DNA of 64,000 nucleotides from Microtetraspora sp. NBRC 16547 (GCF_030268965.1 NZ_BSSE01000028.1:1-64000); one strand, 5' to 3'. Counted from the stretch's first letter, positions 1 to 11,072 are shown. Made by a program: numbers and translations. The notes: generated by a model not told the origin, from the sequence alone.

Positions 1-65
1 CCGGCAGCCCACAGGAGGCCCTGGATCTGGTCTGCGACCTCTACGTGTCCAACACCGACACCTGA
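1..65 (+). CDS. C-terminal end of an unidentified protein (partial)
   Basis: Reading from base 3 gives an open frame ending GSPQEALDLVCDLYVSNTDT before a TGA at 63-65. The codons end mostly in G or C, as real genes here do, so this is probably the tail of a gene that begins before the window. There is too little sequence to name a family. Confidence 0.4.
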   Translation, partial: GSPQEALDLVCDLYVSNTDT

Positions 66-162
66 CTACGAGCAGCACGCCAACTGGTGAACCGTCAACC
101 CCCGAGGGACTTCCGGCGAGGACCACTTAGCGCGTCCGCCAGTAGGTCGTGAAGGGAGCCGT

Positions 163-200
163 GAGTAGGTGGGGTCTCCGGCCGGAGGCCCCACCTACTC
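163..200. terminator. Long inverted repeat, probable bidirectional terminator
   Basis: Two 19-base arms (163-181 and 182-200) are reverse complements with a single G-T wobble, so the RNA of either strand folds into one long GC-rich hairpin. It lies between the partial gene ending at 65 and the 3' end of the reverse-strand gene at 214, where a shared terminator would be expected. No U-tract follows, which is common in high-GC actinobacteria. Confidence 0.7.
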
Positions 201-213
201 GGGTTCGGTCTGG

Positions 214-1521
214 TCAGAAGCGCACTGTGCGGTCCCGGGTAACCGTCGGGACGGCGAGTACGGCATCGAACGCCTCAGGGACCGGGGTGCTCAGATGGGA
301 GCTCTGGAACCGGATCCCGTTGAGCAGTGGTGCACCCTGCGTGTCGCGCGGCGCGTGGCGCAGGTTGGTCAAGGTGATCCGGTCGGCGAGCCCGGCGTCG
401 GTGAGGGCGGCCTCGACGCTGCCGGGCGCGGCAGGCTCAAGGTGGGCTTCGGCGAGGGTGAAGCCCACCGCGGCGTCCGGGTCGGGGTACATCTCCGGCA
501 CGTGGTCGGCGGTGTGGACGAGGGCCACGGCGCGGTAGTCCTGGCCGAACATCCGCTGCAGGTGCTGGCCCATGGGTAGCGTGGTGAGGCTGCCGCCGCC
601 GAACTCCAAAGAAAACGCCGTCTTGTGGATGTGGTTGTTGTGCGCTGCGAGGACGATCCGGGTCCCCGGTTCGGCATGGTCCAGGTGCCAGCGCAGGGAC
701 TCGGCCAGGTAGATCTCTCGCAGCGACAGGTCCGCGGTCAGCGCCCGGCCGGACATCAGGGCGTTGCCCGCCTGGAACATGTAGTCGGTGTGGCAGGCCG
801 CTTCCACCCGGCGCCGGGCGATGTCGAAGCGGCTCTGGCTGCTACGGGAGACGTAGAGCGGTTCGACGGCGCGAAGCCGCAACAACAGTCGCGCCAGTGT
901 GGCGGTCAGTTCGTTCTGCTCGGCGGGCTCCAGGCCGGCCCACCCGGGAGCGGCCGAAGCGCCGGAGCCGCCGCCCTTGAGGAACCGGTCGCTGATCTCC
1001 AGGACCGTATCGACGAGGGGGAGTGCGTCGGGATCGACCTCACGCAGGTAGTCGGCCACCGGCTCCAGGGCAGGTCGTAGCGCCCCGCCGGCCTCGGGGA
1101 TGTCGAGGCCGGCGAAGCGCAAGGGGTGTCCGCTGGCGCGGTTGTGGTGGCGCAGCCAGTGCATGAGATCTGCGGCGCCCCACTCGGCGGCGGCCCGGCT
1201 TACTTTCGCCAGGTCGCCGTCCTCTCCCTCGCCCTGCAGCCACTGGTCGAGCGGGAAGGCTTCGCTGAAGCCGAACTCCATGGCGAAGACGGTGAATCCA
1301 CATCGTTCGGCGAGAAAGCGCAGCACCCGCTGGCGTGCGCGCGAGAACTCTTCGACGAAGTGGGCGCCCTCACCGACCGCCACAATCCGGGCATCGCCGA
1401 CGATCTCCCGGAGGACTTCGAGGTCGTCGAGGGGCTGCTGCGGATCAAGGGTGGTCAGGGTGGTGGAGCGCTCGCGGAACCAATCGGCAAGCACGGTGCG
1501 GGAAGAAGGCTGAACAGGCAC
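214..1521 (-). CDS. Erythromycin esterase-like protein
   Basis: The protein matches the erythromycin-esterase (Ere/succinoglycan biosynthesis) hydrolase family. Near residue 50 it has the motif AVGEGAHFVEEF, followed by MEFGFSEA, and later AAHNNHIHK. The family's catalytic histidine and glutamate lie in such motifs. I chose the GTG at 1521 (435 aa), preceded by a purine-rich GAGAAAGAG, because homology begins just after it. An upstream ATG at 1779 would add 86 arginine-rich residues with no family resemblance. Family members include macrolide-inactivating EreA/EreB, but most chromosomal copies have no proven substrate, so resistance should not be assumed. It stands alone, reading toward the hairpin at 163-200. 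Confidence 0.8.
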   Translation of the reverse strand: MPVQPSSRTVLADWFRERSTTLTTLDPQQPLDDLEVLREIVGDARIVAVGEGAHFVEEFSRARQRVLRFLAERCGFTVFAMEFGFSEAFPLDQWLQGEGEDGDLAKVSRAAAEWGAADLMHWLRHHNRASGHPLRFAGLDIPEAGGALRPALEPVADYLREVDPDALPLVDTVLEISDRFLKGGGSGASAAPGWAGLEPAEQNELTATLARLLLRLRAVEPLYVSRSSQSRFDIARRRVEAACHTDYMFQAGNALMSGRALTADLSLREIYLAESLRWHLDHAEPGTRIVLAAHNNHIHKTAFSLEFGGGSLTTLPMGQHLQRMFGQDYRAVALVHTADHVPEMYPDPDAAVGFTLAEAHLEPAAPGSVEAALTDAGLADRITLTNLRHAPRDTQGAPLLNGIRFQSSHLSTPVPEAFDAVLAVPTVTRDRTVRF

Positions 1522-1820
1522 AGCTAGAGCTCTTTCTCGGCTCGGAGGTTCGGGACACAGCCGCTCATTCGCACACGGGCGGACGAGCGACGCGACGACG
1601 CGCAGCCGCAACCGGCGCCGGGCCACTGGGCCAACGGCGCGCCGCGTCTGCCGACGAACCTCGTCAGAGAAAATTGCTGCAGATTGCCATGATCGAAACC
1701 TAGCACCGGGCGCCGTACACAGGCACACGAATATTCCGGCGAACGCTCTTATCTCGCCATTTTTCGCGAGGTTCCGCACCCGCTCCTATCGGGCGAACGG
1801 GCGCGGTCCCGGCTTTCTGG

Positions 1821-2597
1821 TCAGCGGCCGGTGAACTTCGGGCGGCGCTTCTCCGCGAACGCCCCCATGCCCTCCTTGGCGTCCTCGGTGGCGAACAGAC
1901 CGGAGAACTGCAGCCGCTCGATCTCCAGGCCAGTGTCGAGGTCGATCTCCAGGCCCTGGTCGATGGCCTGCTTCGCGGCGCGGATCGCCACGCCAGGGCC
2001 GCCCACGAAGGTCGAGGCGAGTTCAAGCGCGGCGGTGTAGACCTCGTCGTCCGGGACCACCCGATCCACCAGGCCGATCGCCAGCGCCTCGGCCGCGTCC
2101 ACGTGCCGGCCGGTGAAGATCAGGTCCTTCGCCCTGGCCGGTCCCACGAGCCGGGGCAGCCGCTGGGTGCCGCCCGCGCCGGGGATGATGCCCAGTGTGA
2201 TCTCCGGCTGGCCCAGCTTGGCGCTCTCCCCCGCCACCCGGAAGTCAGCGCAGAGGGCCAGCTCACAACCGCCGCCCAGGGCGTACCCGGTGATCGCCGC
2301 GACCACGGGCTTGCCGATCTCGGTGACGGCGGTGAAGCAGTCCTGGAGCGCACGGGAATGCGTGACCATGTCCGCGTAGGACATGACCGCCATCTCCTTG
2401 ATGTCGGCGCCGGCGGCGAACACCCGCTCACCGCCGTAGATGATCACAGCGGCGGCCAGCGGATCGGCGTCCACGATCCGCGCGCACTCGGCGATCTCCT
2501 CCTGGACCTGCCGATTCAGGGCGTTCATCTTGGGCCGGTCGATCCGGATGGTCGCGATCTGATCGCTGACCTCAACACTGACGAACTCGCCCATCAC
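1821..2597 (-). CDS. Enoyl-CoA hydratase/isomerase (crotonase family)
   Basis: A standard-length (258 aa) crotonase. The oxyanion-hole segment FAAGADIKEM is present. Both catalytic glutamates of true enoyl-CoA hydratases are there: one in ALGGGCELAL, the other in GQPEITLGIIPGAGG. It should hydrate trans-2-enoyl-CoA in beta-oxidation. Translation may start at GTG 2597 or the adjacent ATG 2594; AAGGA lies a suitable distance upstream of either. It reads in the same direction as glgP but 139 bases separate them, so an operon is uncertain. Its substrate chain length cannot be read from sequence. Confidence 0.9.
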   Translation of the reverse strand: MMGEFVSVEVSDQIATIRIDRPKMNALNRQVQEEIAECARIVDADPLAAAVIIYGGERVFAAGADIKEMAVMSYADMVTHSRALQDCFTAVTEIGKPVVAAITGYALGGGCELALCADFRVAGESAKLGQPEITLGIIPGAGGTQRLPRLVGPARAKDLIFTGRHVDAAEALAIGLVDRVVPDDEVYTAALELASTFVGGPGVAIRAAKQAIDQGLEIDLDTGLEIERLQFSGLFATEDAKEGMGAFAEKRRPKFTGR

Positions 2598-2735
2598 GCC
2601 GTCGTCCTTCCGCTAGCTGACGCACTCCGGTGGCGTGACCACCTTACGACTGCGCCAGAGGAAGATCACGCGGCGATCCGGGTGTCCGAGCCGGCACGGC
2701 GAGGTAGACGCGTTCGTACCCGGACTGGGAAGGGC

Positions 2736-5333
2736 TCAGCGGAAGGTACCGGTGGTCATTCCCACCGGTTCCTCGGGAACGGCGATCAGGCCGAGCTCGG
2801 CCGGAGACGCCATGAGCGGGTGGTCGGGAACGACCCTGACGGTGTAACCGAAGGCGCCCGTGCGGTCCAGCGGCAGCGTCCCGATGCAGTGGGCCCGGCC
2901 GTCGTCGCCCATCGACTCCACCGTGAGCGTGACGTACCCCGGGTCGATCAGCTCGTCGTGCGCCCCGACCCGCCCGTACGCCGCCTGGACCCGGACGTCA
3001 TCCGGGGACAGCTCGCCCAGCGCGACCGTCGCGCGCAGCTCCAGCGTCGCCCCCAGCTCGGGGGTGTCGCCGATGCCCGACGCCTCGACGTGCTCGACTC
3101 GGACGCCCGGCCAGGCGCGGGTGACCCGCAGCTTCCAGGCCGCGAACGCCTTGGCGTCGCGGTAGCCGTCCGCGGACAGCGTCCGCGCCGAGACGGCGGC
3201 GGGGGTGTACAGGTCGCCGACATAGTCGTGGAGCATCCGCCCGGCGAGGACCTTGGGGCCGAGAGAGGTCAGGGTGTGCTTGACCATCTCCATCCAGCGT
3301 CGGGGCAGCCCGTCGGCGGCGCGATCGTAGAACCGGTCGGCGACCTCGCGCTCGATCAGGTCGTAGAGGGCGGCGGCCTCCAGCTCGTCCCTGCGCTCCG
3401 GGTCGGCGACGCCGTCGGCGGTCGGGATGGCCCAGCCGTTGTTGCCGTCGTACCACTCCTCCCACCAGCCGTCGCGGATGGACAGGTTGAGGCCGCCGTT
3501 GAGCGCCGCCTTCATCCCGGAGGTGCCGCACGCCTCCAACGGGCGCAGCGGGTTGTTCATCCACACGTCGCAGCCGGTCACCATGAGCCGGCCCAGCGCC
3601 ATGTCGTAGTCGGGCAGGAAGACGATGCGGTGCCGCACGTCCTCCTCGTCGGCGAACTTCACGATCTGCTGGATGAGCTTCTTGCCCCCCTCGTCGGCGG
3701 GGTGGGCCTTGCCCGCGATCACGATCTGGACGGGCCTCTCCGGGTCCAGGAGCAGCGCGCGGAGCCGGTCCGGGTCGCGGAGCATGAGCGTGAGGCGCTT
3801 GTAGGACGGCACGCGGCGGGCGAAGCCCATCGTCAGCACCTCGGGATCGAGCGCCTCGTCGGCCCAGCCCAGCTCCGCGTCGGAAGCACCGCGCTCGCGC
3901 CAGGAACTCCTGATCCGCTTGCGCGCCTCCGTGACGAGACCGGCCCGCAGCTTGCCGCGGATCGCCCATAGCTCCTGGTCGGGGATCTTCTGGACCGCGT
4001 CCCACCCACGGCCCGTCTCGACCAGCTCGGGCAGCTCCCGGTCGGCGAGCTCCATCATCTCGCGGCCCACCCACGTCGGGGCATGCACGCCGTTCGTGAT
4101 GGATCCGATGGGGATCTCGTCGATGTCGAACCCGGGCCACAGCCCGTGGAACATCTCGCGGCTCACTTTGCCGTGCAGCAGGGACACGCCGTTGACGCGC
4201 TGGGCCAGCCGCATGCCCATGACCGCCATGTTGAAGACGGTCTTCTCGCCGTCCGCGGCGTCGGGTTCGGCGCCCAGCTCCAGGATCCGCTCGACGTTCA
4301 CCGTCGGCCACGCGTTGGCCCCGCCGAACTGCCGGGCGATCATCTCCATCGGGAACCGGTCGATCCCCGCCGGGACGGGCGTGTGCGTGGTGAACACGGT
4401 GCCCGCGCGTACGGCCTCCAGGGCCTCCTCGAAGGAGAGCCGGGCCTCGGTGAGCTCGCGGATGCGTTCGAGGCCGAGGAAGCCCGCGTGCCCCTCGTTG
4501 GTGTGGAACACCTCGGGCTCGGGGTGCCCGGTGATGCGGCAGTACGCCCGGAGGGCGCGGACGCCGCCGATGCCGAGCAGGAGCTCCTGGACCAGGCGGT
4601 GGTCGCCGCCGCCGCCGTAGAGGCGGTCGGTCACGTCCCTGCCCGCCGTGTCGTTCTCCGCGACGTCGGAGTCGAGCAGGAGCAGCGGCACCCGTCCGAC
4701 CTGGGCCACCCAGATCTGGGCGTGCAGCGTGCGCGGCCCGGGCAGCCCGATCCTGATCCGGGCGGGAGAGCCGTCCCGGTTCTTGAGGAGGGTGAGCGGC
4801 AGGCCGCCGGGATCGAGCGACGGGTAGTGCTCGAGCTGCCAGCCCTCGGGCGAGAGCGACTGCGAGAAGTAGCCGTGCCGGTAGAGCAGCCCCACGGCGA
4901 GGATCGGCACGCCAAGGTCGCTCGCGGCCTTGAGGTGATCGCCCGCCAGGATGCCGAGGCCCCCGGAGTACTGCGGCAGCGCGGCGGCGATGCCGTACTC
5001 GGGCGAGAAGTAGCCGACCGCGGCGGGGGCGCCCTCCAGCGACTGGTACCACCGCGGCGCGGTCATGTAATCACGGAGATCGTCCGCGGCGTCGGCCAGC
5101 CGGCGGAGGAAGCGCCGGTCCTGGGCGAGCGCGCGCAGCCGGTCGGCCTCGACCGCGCCGAGCAGCGCGACCGGGTCGTGACCGACCCGCTCCCAGGTCT
5201 CGGGATCCACCTCGGCGAACAGATCCGTCGTCTCCGGGTGCCATGACCAGCGCAGATTGTGGACCAGCTCGCCCAGCGGGGCGAGCTCGGGAGGAAGGAC
5301 GGTGCGGACGGTGAACCTGCGGATTGCTCTCAC
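2736..5333 (-). CDS. glgP: Alpha-glucan (glycogen/maltodextrin) phosphorylase
   Basis: An 865-residue phosphorylase of the actinobacterial alpha-glucan type. It releases glucose-1-phosphate from alpha-1,4-glucan. The pyridoxal-phosphate lysine is in the conserved motif EACGTSGMKAALNGG (lysine about residue 608). Upstream motifs typical of the family include YFSPEYGIAAALPQYSGGLG and VFHTNEGHAGFLGLERI. The start is GTG 5333. It diverges from the GlgE operon across 512 bases. In this pathway GlgP is the degradative arm, opposing GlgE/GlgB synthesis. Confidence 0.95.
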   Translation of the reverse strand: MRAIRRFTVRTVLPPELAPLGELVHNLRWSWHPETTDLFAEVDPETWERVGHDPVALLGAVEADRLRALAQDRRFLRRLADAADDLRDYMTAPRWYQSLEGAPAAVGYFSPEYGIAAALPQYSGGLGILAGDHLKAASDLGVPILAVGLLYRHGYFSQSLSPEGWQLEHYPSLDPGGLPLTLLKNRDGSPARIRIGLPGPRTLHAQIWVAQVGRVPLLLLDSDVAENDTAGRDVTDRLYGGGGDHRLVQELLLGIGGVRALRAYCRITGHPEPEVFHTNEGHAGFLGLERIRELTEARLSFEEALEAVRAGTVFTTHTPVPAGIDRFPMEMIARQFGGANAWPTVNVERILELGAEPDAADGEKTVFNMAVMGMRLAQRVNGVSLLHGKVSREMFHGLWPGFDIDEIPIGSITNGVHAPTWVGREMMELADRELPELVETGRGWDAVQKIPDQELWAIRGKLRAGLVTEARKRIRSSWRERGASDAELGWADEALDPEVLTMGFARRVPSYKRLTLMLRDPDRLRALLLDPERPVQIVIAGKAHPADEGGKKLIQQIVKFADEEDVRHRIVFLPDYDMALGRLMVTGCDVWMNNPLRPLEACGTSGMKAALNGGLNLSIRDGWWEEWYDGNNGWAIPTADGVADPERRDELEAAALYDLIEREVADRFYDRAADGLPRRWMEMVKHTLTSLGPKVLAGRMLHDYVGDLYTPAAVSARTLSADGYRDAKAFAAWKLRVTRAWPGVRVEHVEASGIGDTPELGATLELRATVALGELSPDDVRVQAAYGRVGAHDELIDPGYVTLTVESMGDDGRAHCIGTLPLDRTGAFGYTVRVVPDHPLMASPAELGLIAVPEEPVGMTTGTFR

Positions 5334-5845
5334 GGGCCAGACCCTAGTTACTCAGCGCGACGGCGCGCGACCAAAACACTCCTGTCCAGGAAAGCACCTC
5401 CCGGCGCGGGGGGCGCCACCCTGCCTGCACTCCCTGGTCGTGCCCGAACAAATCAAGCCCTGCCGCGTCCCGGCCCGGACGGCGTCTCGCGTCCGTCTGG
5501 ATCCGCGCTCGCGTCGGGCGGCATTTGCCAGACACCCCTTAGCGCTCTCACCATTAAGAAACCAGCTCAAACATCATCAAAGCAGCCGGTGCCCGGTGAC
5601 GCCCTTCGCGATCGTACGGCTACCGCGATCTCAGGCGCGGTGCCAGAGTGTATGGAAGCAAGCACGCCGTGCGATCTTTCCCACCCACGGGGTAAAAAGG
5701 GACTATTGGGGCACCCCCTGTATGAGAAGCCGCCTCAGGCGTCTCCCAACGTGCTGTACCGAATGACACAGAGCACCTTGAAGAACCACAGATCAACGCT
5801 TGCCTCGGAAGTCCGGCGGCACCGGGTGTGCCGTCGCTAATTTGA
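5334..5845. other. Divergent intergenic region between glgP and glgE
   Basis: These 512 bases hold no convincing coding frame and must contain the promoters of both glgP and the glgE operon. The glgE side is less GC-rich than the surrounding genes. A small hairpin (CGGCAC at 5817-5822 with GTGCCG at 5828-5833) lies 12 bases before the glgE ATG, which lacks a clear Shine-Dalgarno sequence. No known riboswitch or operator was recognised. Confidence 0.4.
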
Positions 5846-7897
5846 ATGACGATGATCGGACGAATCCCAATCCAGGACATCCACCCAGTCGTCGACTGCG
5901 GGCGCCGGCCCGCGAAGGCGGCCGCCGGGGAAACATTCGAGATCAGCGCCACCGTGTTCCGCGAGGGACACGACGCGGTGGCCGCCGGGGTCGTGCTGAT
6001 CGACCCCGAGGGCAGGCCCGGCCGGTTGCTACGCATGCGCGAGCTCGGGCCGGGCACCGACCGGTGGGGTGTGGAGGTTCAGCTTCCCACCGAGGGCATG
6101 TGGCAGTTCCGCGTCGAGGCGTGGGGCGACCCGATCGCCACCTGGCTGCATGACGCCGGCATCAAGATCCCGCGCGACATGGACGCCGACCTGATGTGCG
6201 AGGAGGGGGCCCGGCTGTTCGACCGGGCGGCCCGTGGCGTACGGCCTGCGGACTGCCCGGGCGCGGACGACGGGGGGACGTGCGGGCACCGCGCAGCCTT
6301 CCTTGCGGTCGCGGCCCGGCTCCGCGACGAGAACCTCGATCCGCGCGCCCGGTTCGCGATCGTCCAGCTCCCGGAGACGGCGACGCTGATCGCGGCACAC
6401 CCGCTGCGGGACCTGGTCACCAGGTCCGGCAGGAACCAGGTGACGGTGGACAGGCGGAGGGCGCTCTTCGGATCGTGGTACGAGTTCTTCCCGCGATCCG
6501 AGGGAGCGATCATCGAGGAGGGCGCCGCCCCCAAGTCCGGAAATTTCAGGACCGCGGGGCAACGGCTGCCCGCCATCGCCCGGATGGGGTTCGACGTCGT
6601 CTACCTGCCGCCCATCCACCCGATCGGCCGCCAATACCGCAAGGGACGCAACAACACCCTCACGCCCGAGCCGTACGACCCGGGGTCGCCCTGGGCGATC
6701 GGCTCGGAGGAGGGCGGGCACGACGCGATCCATCCCGACCTCGGCACCCTGGAGGACTTCGACGACTTCGTCGCCAGGGCGAAGGAGCTGGGCATGGAGA
6801 TCGCGCTCGACCTGGCCCTGCAGTGCTCCCCCGACCACCCGTGGGTCAAGGAGCATCCCGAGTGGTTCAACATCAGGGCCGACGGATCCATCGCGTACGC
6901 GGAGAACCCGCCGAAGAAGTACCAGGACATCTACCCGCTGAACTTCGACCAGGACCCGGAGGGGCTCTACGCCGAGGTCAAGCGGGTGATCCTGCACTGG
7001 ATGGATCACGGAGTACGGATCTTCCGGGTGGACAATCCGCACACCAAGCCGGTGAACTTCTGGGAGCGGCTCCTCGCCGACATCGCGGGCACGGATCCCG
7101 ACGTGCTGTTCCTCGCCGAGGCGTTCACCCGGCCGGCGATGATGCAGACGCTGGCCAAGATCGGGTTCCACCAGTCGTACACCTACTTCACCTGGCGGAA
7201 CTCCAAGGCCGAGATCGAGGAGTATCTCACCGAGTTGTCCCGGGAGACGGCGCACTTCCTGCGCCCGAACCTGTTCGTCAACACGCCCGACATCCTGCAC
7301 GAGTACCTCCAGCAGGGCGGCGTTCCGGCGTTCAAGATCAGGACGATCCTGGCCGCGCTGATGTCCCCCACCTGGGGCGTCTACGCCGGCTACGAACTGG
7401 CCGAGAACATCCCGGTTCGCCCAGGCAGCGAGGAGTACCTCGACAGTGAGAAATATCAGTACAAGCCTCGCGACTGGGCGGGCGCCGAGCGGGAGGGCCG
7501 GAGCCTCGCGCCGTTCATCACGCAGCTCAATTTGTTGCGAAGAGCGCACCCGGCACTCCAAGAGTTGCGTAACCTACGGTTTCATAGCGTCGACCAGCCG
7601 GAGCTGATCTGCTTCTCCAAGCGACTGCCCGGCGCCTATGACACGGCCACACGACGGCACGGCGTAGGCGATGTCGTGCTGGCCGTCGTCAATCTGGATC
7701 CACACAACACGCACGAGGCCACGGTCCATCTGGACATGCCGGCCCTCGGTCTCGACTGGCAAGCCGAGTTCGTCGTGGATGACGAACTGTCGGGCGAGTC
7801 GTATCGCTGGCGCCAGGCCAACTACGTGCGTCTTGATCCGCATGTCCATCCTGCCCACATCTTCACGCTGCGCAGCGGGACCCCGCACCGCCCGTAG
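5846..7897 (+). CDS. glgE: Alpha-1,4-glucan:maltose-1-phosphate maltosyltransferase
   Basis: GH13_3 enzyme that transfers maltosyl units from alpha-maltose-1-phosphate to growing alpha-glucan. The nucleophile aspartate is in [10 protein letters not shown] (residue 396) and the acid/base glutamate in FLAEAFTRP (residue 425). Both are within two residues of the positions described for Streptomyces GlgE. The N-terminus ([30 protein letters not shown]) matches the family and supports ATG 5846 or 5852. No clear ribosome site precedes either. It is the first gene of glgE-treS-mak, with treS 32 bases downstream. The product feeds GlgB. Confidence 0.96.
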   Translation: MTMIGRIPIQDIHPVVDCGRRPAKAAAGETFEISATVFREGHDAVAAGVVLIDPEGRPGRLLRMRELGPGTDRWGVEVQLPTEGMWQFRVEAWGDPIATWLHDAGIKIPRDMDADLMCEEGARLFDRAARGVRPADCPGADDGGTCGHRAAFLAVAARLRDENLDPRARFAIVQLPETATLIAAHPLRDLVTRSGRNQVTVDRRRALFGSWYEFFPRSEGAIIEEGAAPKSGNFRTAGQRLPAIARMGFDVVYLPPIHPIGRQYRKGRNNTLTPEPYDPGSPWAIGSEEGGHDAIHPDLGTLEDFDDFVARAKELGMEIALDLALQCSPDHPWVKEHPEWFNIRADGSIAYAENPPKKYQDIYPLNFDQDPEGLYAEVKRVILHWMDHGVRIFRVDNPHTKPVNFWERLLADIAGTDPDVLFLAEAFTRPAMMQTLAKIGFHQSYTYFTWRNSKAEIEEYLTELSRETAHFLRPNLFVNTPDILHEYLQQGGVPAFKIRTILAALMSPTWGVYAGYELAENIPVRPGSEEYLDSEKYQYKPRDWAGAEREGRSLAPFITQLNLLRRAHPALQELRNLRFHSVDQPELICFSKRLPGAYDTATRRHGVGDVVLAVVNLDPHNTHEATVHLDMPALGLDWQAEFVVDDELSGESYRWRQANYVRLDPHVHPAHIFTLRSGTPHRP

Positions 7898-7929
7898 GCG
7901 CCGCGAACGCACATCCGGGGAGTCAACAG

Positions 7930-9717
7930 TTGACTGAGCGAAGCGACCCCATGACAAGAGGAGAGCCGGTGGAGCAGCCCGCCGGCTCGGTGCCCGCCCA
8001 CAACGAGCCGATCCCGAACGCCTTCGCCCCCGAGATACCTCGGGATCGGTACTGGTACATGCGGGCCGTCTTCTACGAGGTGCTGATCCGCGGGTTCGCG
8101 GACTCCAACGGGGACGGCACAGGCGACATCCGCGGCCTGATCGAGAAGCTCGACTACCTCCAGTGGCTCGGGGTCGACTGCCTGTGGCTGCTCCCGCTGT
8201 ACGAGTCTCCGCTGCGCGACGGCGGGTACGACATCGCCGACTTCATGAAGATCCTTCCCGACTTCGGCGATCTCGGGGACTTCATCCGGCTCGTGGACGA
8301 GGCGCACAAGCGCGGCATCCGCGTCATCGCCGACCTCGTCATGAACCACACCAGCGACCAGCACCCGTGGTTCCAGGCGTCCCGCCACGACCCGGAGGGC
8401 CCGTTCGGCGACTTCTACGTCTGGCACGACAGCGACGACCAGTACAAGGACGCCCGGATCATCTTTGTGGACACCGAGTCGTCCAACTGGACGTACGACC
8501 CGGCCCGCGGGCAGTACTACTGGCACCGGTTCTTCCACCACCAGCCGGATCTCAACTACGAGAACCCCGCCGTGCAGGACGCGATGCTGGAGGTCCTGCG
8601 CTTCTGGCTGGACCTCGGCATCGACGGGTTCCGGATGGACGCCATCCCATACCTCTTCGAGCAGAACGGGACCAACTGCGAGAACCTCCCGCAGACCCAT
8701 GCGTACCTCAAGCGGGTCCGCGCCGAGGTGGACCGGCTCTACCCGGACCGGGTGCTGCTCGCCGAGGCGAACCAGTGGCCCGCCGACGTGGTCGAGTACT
8801 TCGGCGACCCGGTGACCGGCGGCGACGAGTGCCACATGGCGTTCCATTTCCCGCTGATGCCGCGCATCTTCATGGCGGTCCGGCGGGAGTCGCGCTACCC
8901 GATCTCGGAGATTTTGGCGCAGACGCCGAAGATCCCGGAGAACTGCCAGTGGGGCATCTTCCTGCGCAACCACGACGAGCTCACGCTCGAGATGGTCACC
9001 GACGAAGAGCGCGACTACATGTACTCCGAGTACGCCAAGGACCCGCGGATGCGCGCCAACGTGGGCATCCGCCGCCGCCTCGCGCCGTTGCTCGACAACG
9101 ACAGGAACCAGATCGAGCTGTTCACGGCGCTGCTGCTCAGCCTGCCCGGCTCACCCGTCCTCTACTACGGGGACGAGATCGGCATGGGCGACAACATCTG
9201 GCTGGGCGACCGGGACGGCGTCCGCACGCCCATGCAGTGGACGCCCGACCGCAACGCCGGCTTCTCCAGCTGCGACCCGGGCCGCCTCTACCTGCCGCTG
9301 ATCATGGACCCGATCTACGGCTACCAGGCGATCAACGTCGAGGCCCAGCAAAAAAGCCCGAGCTCTCTGCTGCACTTCACCAAGCGCATGATCGAGATCC
9401 GCAAGCGGCACCCGGTGTTCGGCCTCGGCGAGTTCACCGAGCTGAACTCGTCCAACCCGAGCGTCCTCGCGTTCATCAGGGAGCTGGGCGGTGACCGGGT
9501 GCTCTGCGTCAACAACCTGTCCAGGTTCCCGCAGCCGGTCGAGCTGGACCTGCGCCGGTTCGAGGGATCCACTCCAGTGGAGTGCATGGGCGGAGTTCCG
9601 TTCCCACCGGTCGGCGAACTCCCGTATCTTCTGACGCTTCCTGGGCATGGGTTCTACTGGTTCACCCTTCCGGTACCCCCCGGCACGGTCGAAGCGGACA
9701 CGGTCAAGGAGGCATGA
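7930..9717 (+). CDS. treS: Trehalose synthase / maltose alpha-D-glucosyltransferase
   Basis: GH13_16 enzyme interconverting trehalose and maltose. The catalytic triad is visible: nucleophile Asp237 in GFRMDAIPY, Glu279 in LLAEANQWP and Asp349 in RNHDELT. The TTG at 7930 is chosen because GGGGAG lies 8 bases upstream, while the in-frame ATG at 7951 has no ribosome site. At 595 aa it is a stand-alone TreS, not a TreS-maltokinase fusion; the kinase is the next gene and overlaps it by four bases (ATGA). It supplies maltose for Mak and then maltose-1-phosphate for GlgE. Confidence 0.96.
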   Translation: MTERSDPMTRGEPVEQPAGSVPAHNEPIPNAFAPEIPRDRYWYMRAVFYEVLIRGFADSNGDGTGDIRGLIEKLDYLQWLGVDCLWLLPLYESPLRDGGYDIADFMKILPDFGDLGDFIRLVDEAHKRGIRVIADLVMNHTSDQHPWFQASRHDPEGPFGDFYVWHDSDDQYKDARIIFVDTESSNWTYDPARGQYYWHRFFHHQPDLNYENPAVQDAMLEVLRFWLDLGIDGFRMDAIPYLFEQNGTNCENLPQTHAYLKRVRAEVDRLYPDRVLLAEANQWPADVVEYFGDPVTGGDECHMAFHFPLMPRIFMAVRRESRYPISEILAQTPKIPENCQWGIFLRNHDELTLEMVTDEERDYMYSEYAKDPRMRANVGIRRRLAPLLDNDRNQIELFTALLLSLPGSPVLYYGDEIGMGDNIWLGDRDGVRTPMQWTPDRNAGFSSCDPGRLYLPLIMDPIYGYQAINVEAQQKSPSSLLHFTKRMIEIRKRHPVFGLGEFTELNSSNPSVLAFIRELGGDRVLCVNNLSRFPQPVELDLRRFEGSTPVECMGGVPFPPVGELPYLLTLPGHGFYWFTLPVPPGTVEADTVKEA

Positions 9718-11072
9718 CGACTTCACTCCAGGAGCTCCTCGCCGGCTGGATCACCGGGCAGCGGTGGTTCGCCGGCAAGGGACGCGTTATCGACGACCTG
9801 TCCATCGAGTACCGCGCTGACATCGCGCCGGGCGACCCGGGCCTGATCCACCTGATCCTGTCCGTACGGCAGGGCGAGCGCAGGACCCGCTACCAGCTCC
9901 TCGTCGGCCTGCGGACGAGCCTGCCCGACCGGCTCAAACACGTGCTGATCGGATACTGCGACTGGGACGGCGGGCAGTACGCCGCCTACGACGCGGCGCA
10001 CGACGCGGAGCTCACCCGGATCCTGCTGGAGGCGATGGAGTCGTCCCGGCAGGCCGGGCGCCTGGAGTTCCACCACACGCCCGGGGTCGAGATCGACACG
10101 TCGCCGCGCAGCCTGGTGCTGACGGTGGAGCAGTCGAACACCTCCCTGGTCTACGGCGACCGGTACATCCTCAAGCAGTTCCGCCAGATCAGCCCGGGGA
10201 TCAACCCGGAGTTGGAGGTGGTCACCGCGCTCGCGGCCGCCGGCTCCACCCACATCGCCCGGCCGTACGGATGGATCGAGACGGAGCTGGACGCCCTGCC
10301 GACGACGCTGGCGATCATGCAGGAGTTCCTCGCCAACGCGAACGAAGGCTGGGCGATGGCCCTGACCAGCGTCCGCGACCTGTACGGCTCCCCGCCGGAC
10401 GTGCCGGCCGAGGACGCGGGTGGTGACTTCGCCGCCGAGGCGTTCCGGCTGGGCATCGCCACCGCGGAGGTCCACCGGGAGCTCGCGGAGGCGTTCCCGA
10501 CCGGCGTGGTCGAGCCGCCGGAGGTCAAGCGGATGGCAGAGCGGTTCCGCGACCGTCTGGACAAGGCGGTGACCGAGGTGCCCCAGCTCGCCGCACACGC
10601 GTCGGTCGCGCACGCGGCGTACGACAGGCTCGCCGACCTCAGCCGGGCGGTGGCCGTCCAGCGGGTGCACGGCGACTACCACCTGGGTCAGGTCCTGCGG
10701 ACGCCGGGCGACTGGATCGTCCTGGACTTCGAGGGCGAGCCGGGCCAGCCCCTCTCTGAGCGGCGCGGGCTGGACTCGCCGTTGCGGGACGTGGCGGGGA
10801 TGCTCCGCTCATTCGACTACGCGGCGCGGCATCTGCTCGCCGGGCATCCGGGCGGCGTCGGTCTGACGGGACGGGCGGACGAATGGTCGGCGCGCAACCG
10901 GGCGGCGTTCCTCGGGGGCTATTCCGAGGGCGGTGGCCGGATCAGCGGCGGCGATGCCGTGTTGCTGCGCGCGCTCGAGCTGTCGAAAGCCGTCTACGAG
11001 GTGGTCTACGAGGCGCGCAACCGCCCGACCTGGCTCCCCATCCCCCTCGCCGCGTTCAGCTCTCCACGATGA
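9714..11072 (+). CDS. mak: Maltokinase (Pep2-type)
   Basis: Phosphorylates maltose with ATP to give maltose-1-phosphate, the GlgE donor. The aminoglycoside-phosphotransferase-like fold is shown by the catalytic HGDYHLGQ (HGD at 319-321) and the metal-binding LDFEGEP (Asp338). The N-terminal [13 protein letters not shown] is typical of actinobacterial maltokinases. The ATG at 9714 overlaps the treS stop. AAGGAGG ends only one base before it, unusually close, so translation probably depends on coupling to treS. The last 17 bases overlap the 3' end of the oppositely directed PIN gene. Confidence 0.93.
   Translation: MTTSLQELLAGWITGQRWFAGKGRVIDDLSIEYRADIAPGDPGLIHLILSVRQGERRTRYQLLVGLRTSLPDRLKHVLIGYCDWDGGQYAAYDAAHDAELTRILLEAMESSRQAGRLEFHHTPGVEIDTSPRSLVLTVEQSNTSLVYGDRYILKQFRQISPGINPELEVVTALAAAGSTHIARPYGWIETELDALPTTLAIMQEFLANANEGWAMALTSVRDLYGSPPDVPAEDAGGDFAAEAFRLGIATAEVHRELAEAFPTGVVEPPEVKRMAERFRDRLDKAVTEVPQLAAHASVAHAAYDRLADLSRAVAVQRVHGDYHLGQVLRTPGDWIVLDFEGEPGQPLSERRGLDSPLRDVAGMLRSFDYAARHLLAGHPGGVGLTGRADEWSARNRAAFLGGYSEGGGRISGGDAVLLRALELSKAVYEVVYEARNRPTWLPIPLAAFSSPR

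Noticed and set aside
214-1521. Calling the first complete gene a macrolide-resistance gene
   Set aside because: Only family membership is visible; chromosomal relatives mostly lack proven macrolide esterase activity.
1522-1779. N-terminal extension of the erythromycin-esterase-like protein
   Set aside because: Arginine-rich, without family similarity, and a GTG with a purine-rich site at 1521 fits better.
2103-5246. Long forward frames across echA and glgP
   Set aside because: Shadows of the reverse-strand genes, which carry catalytic motifs.
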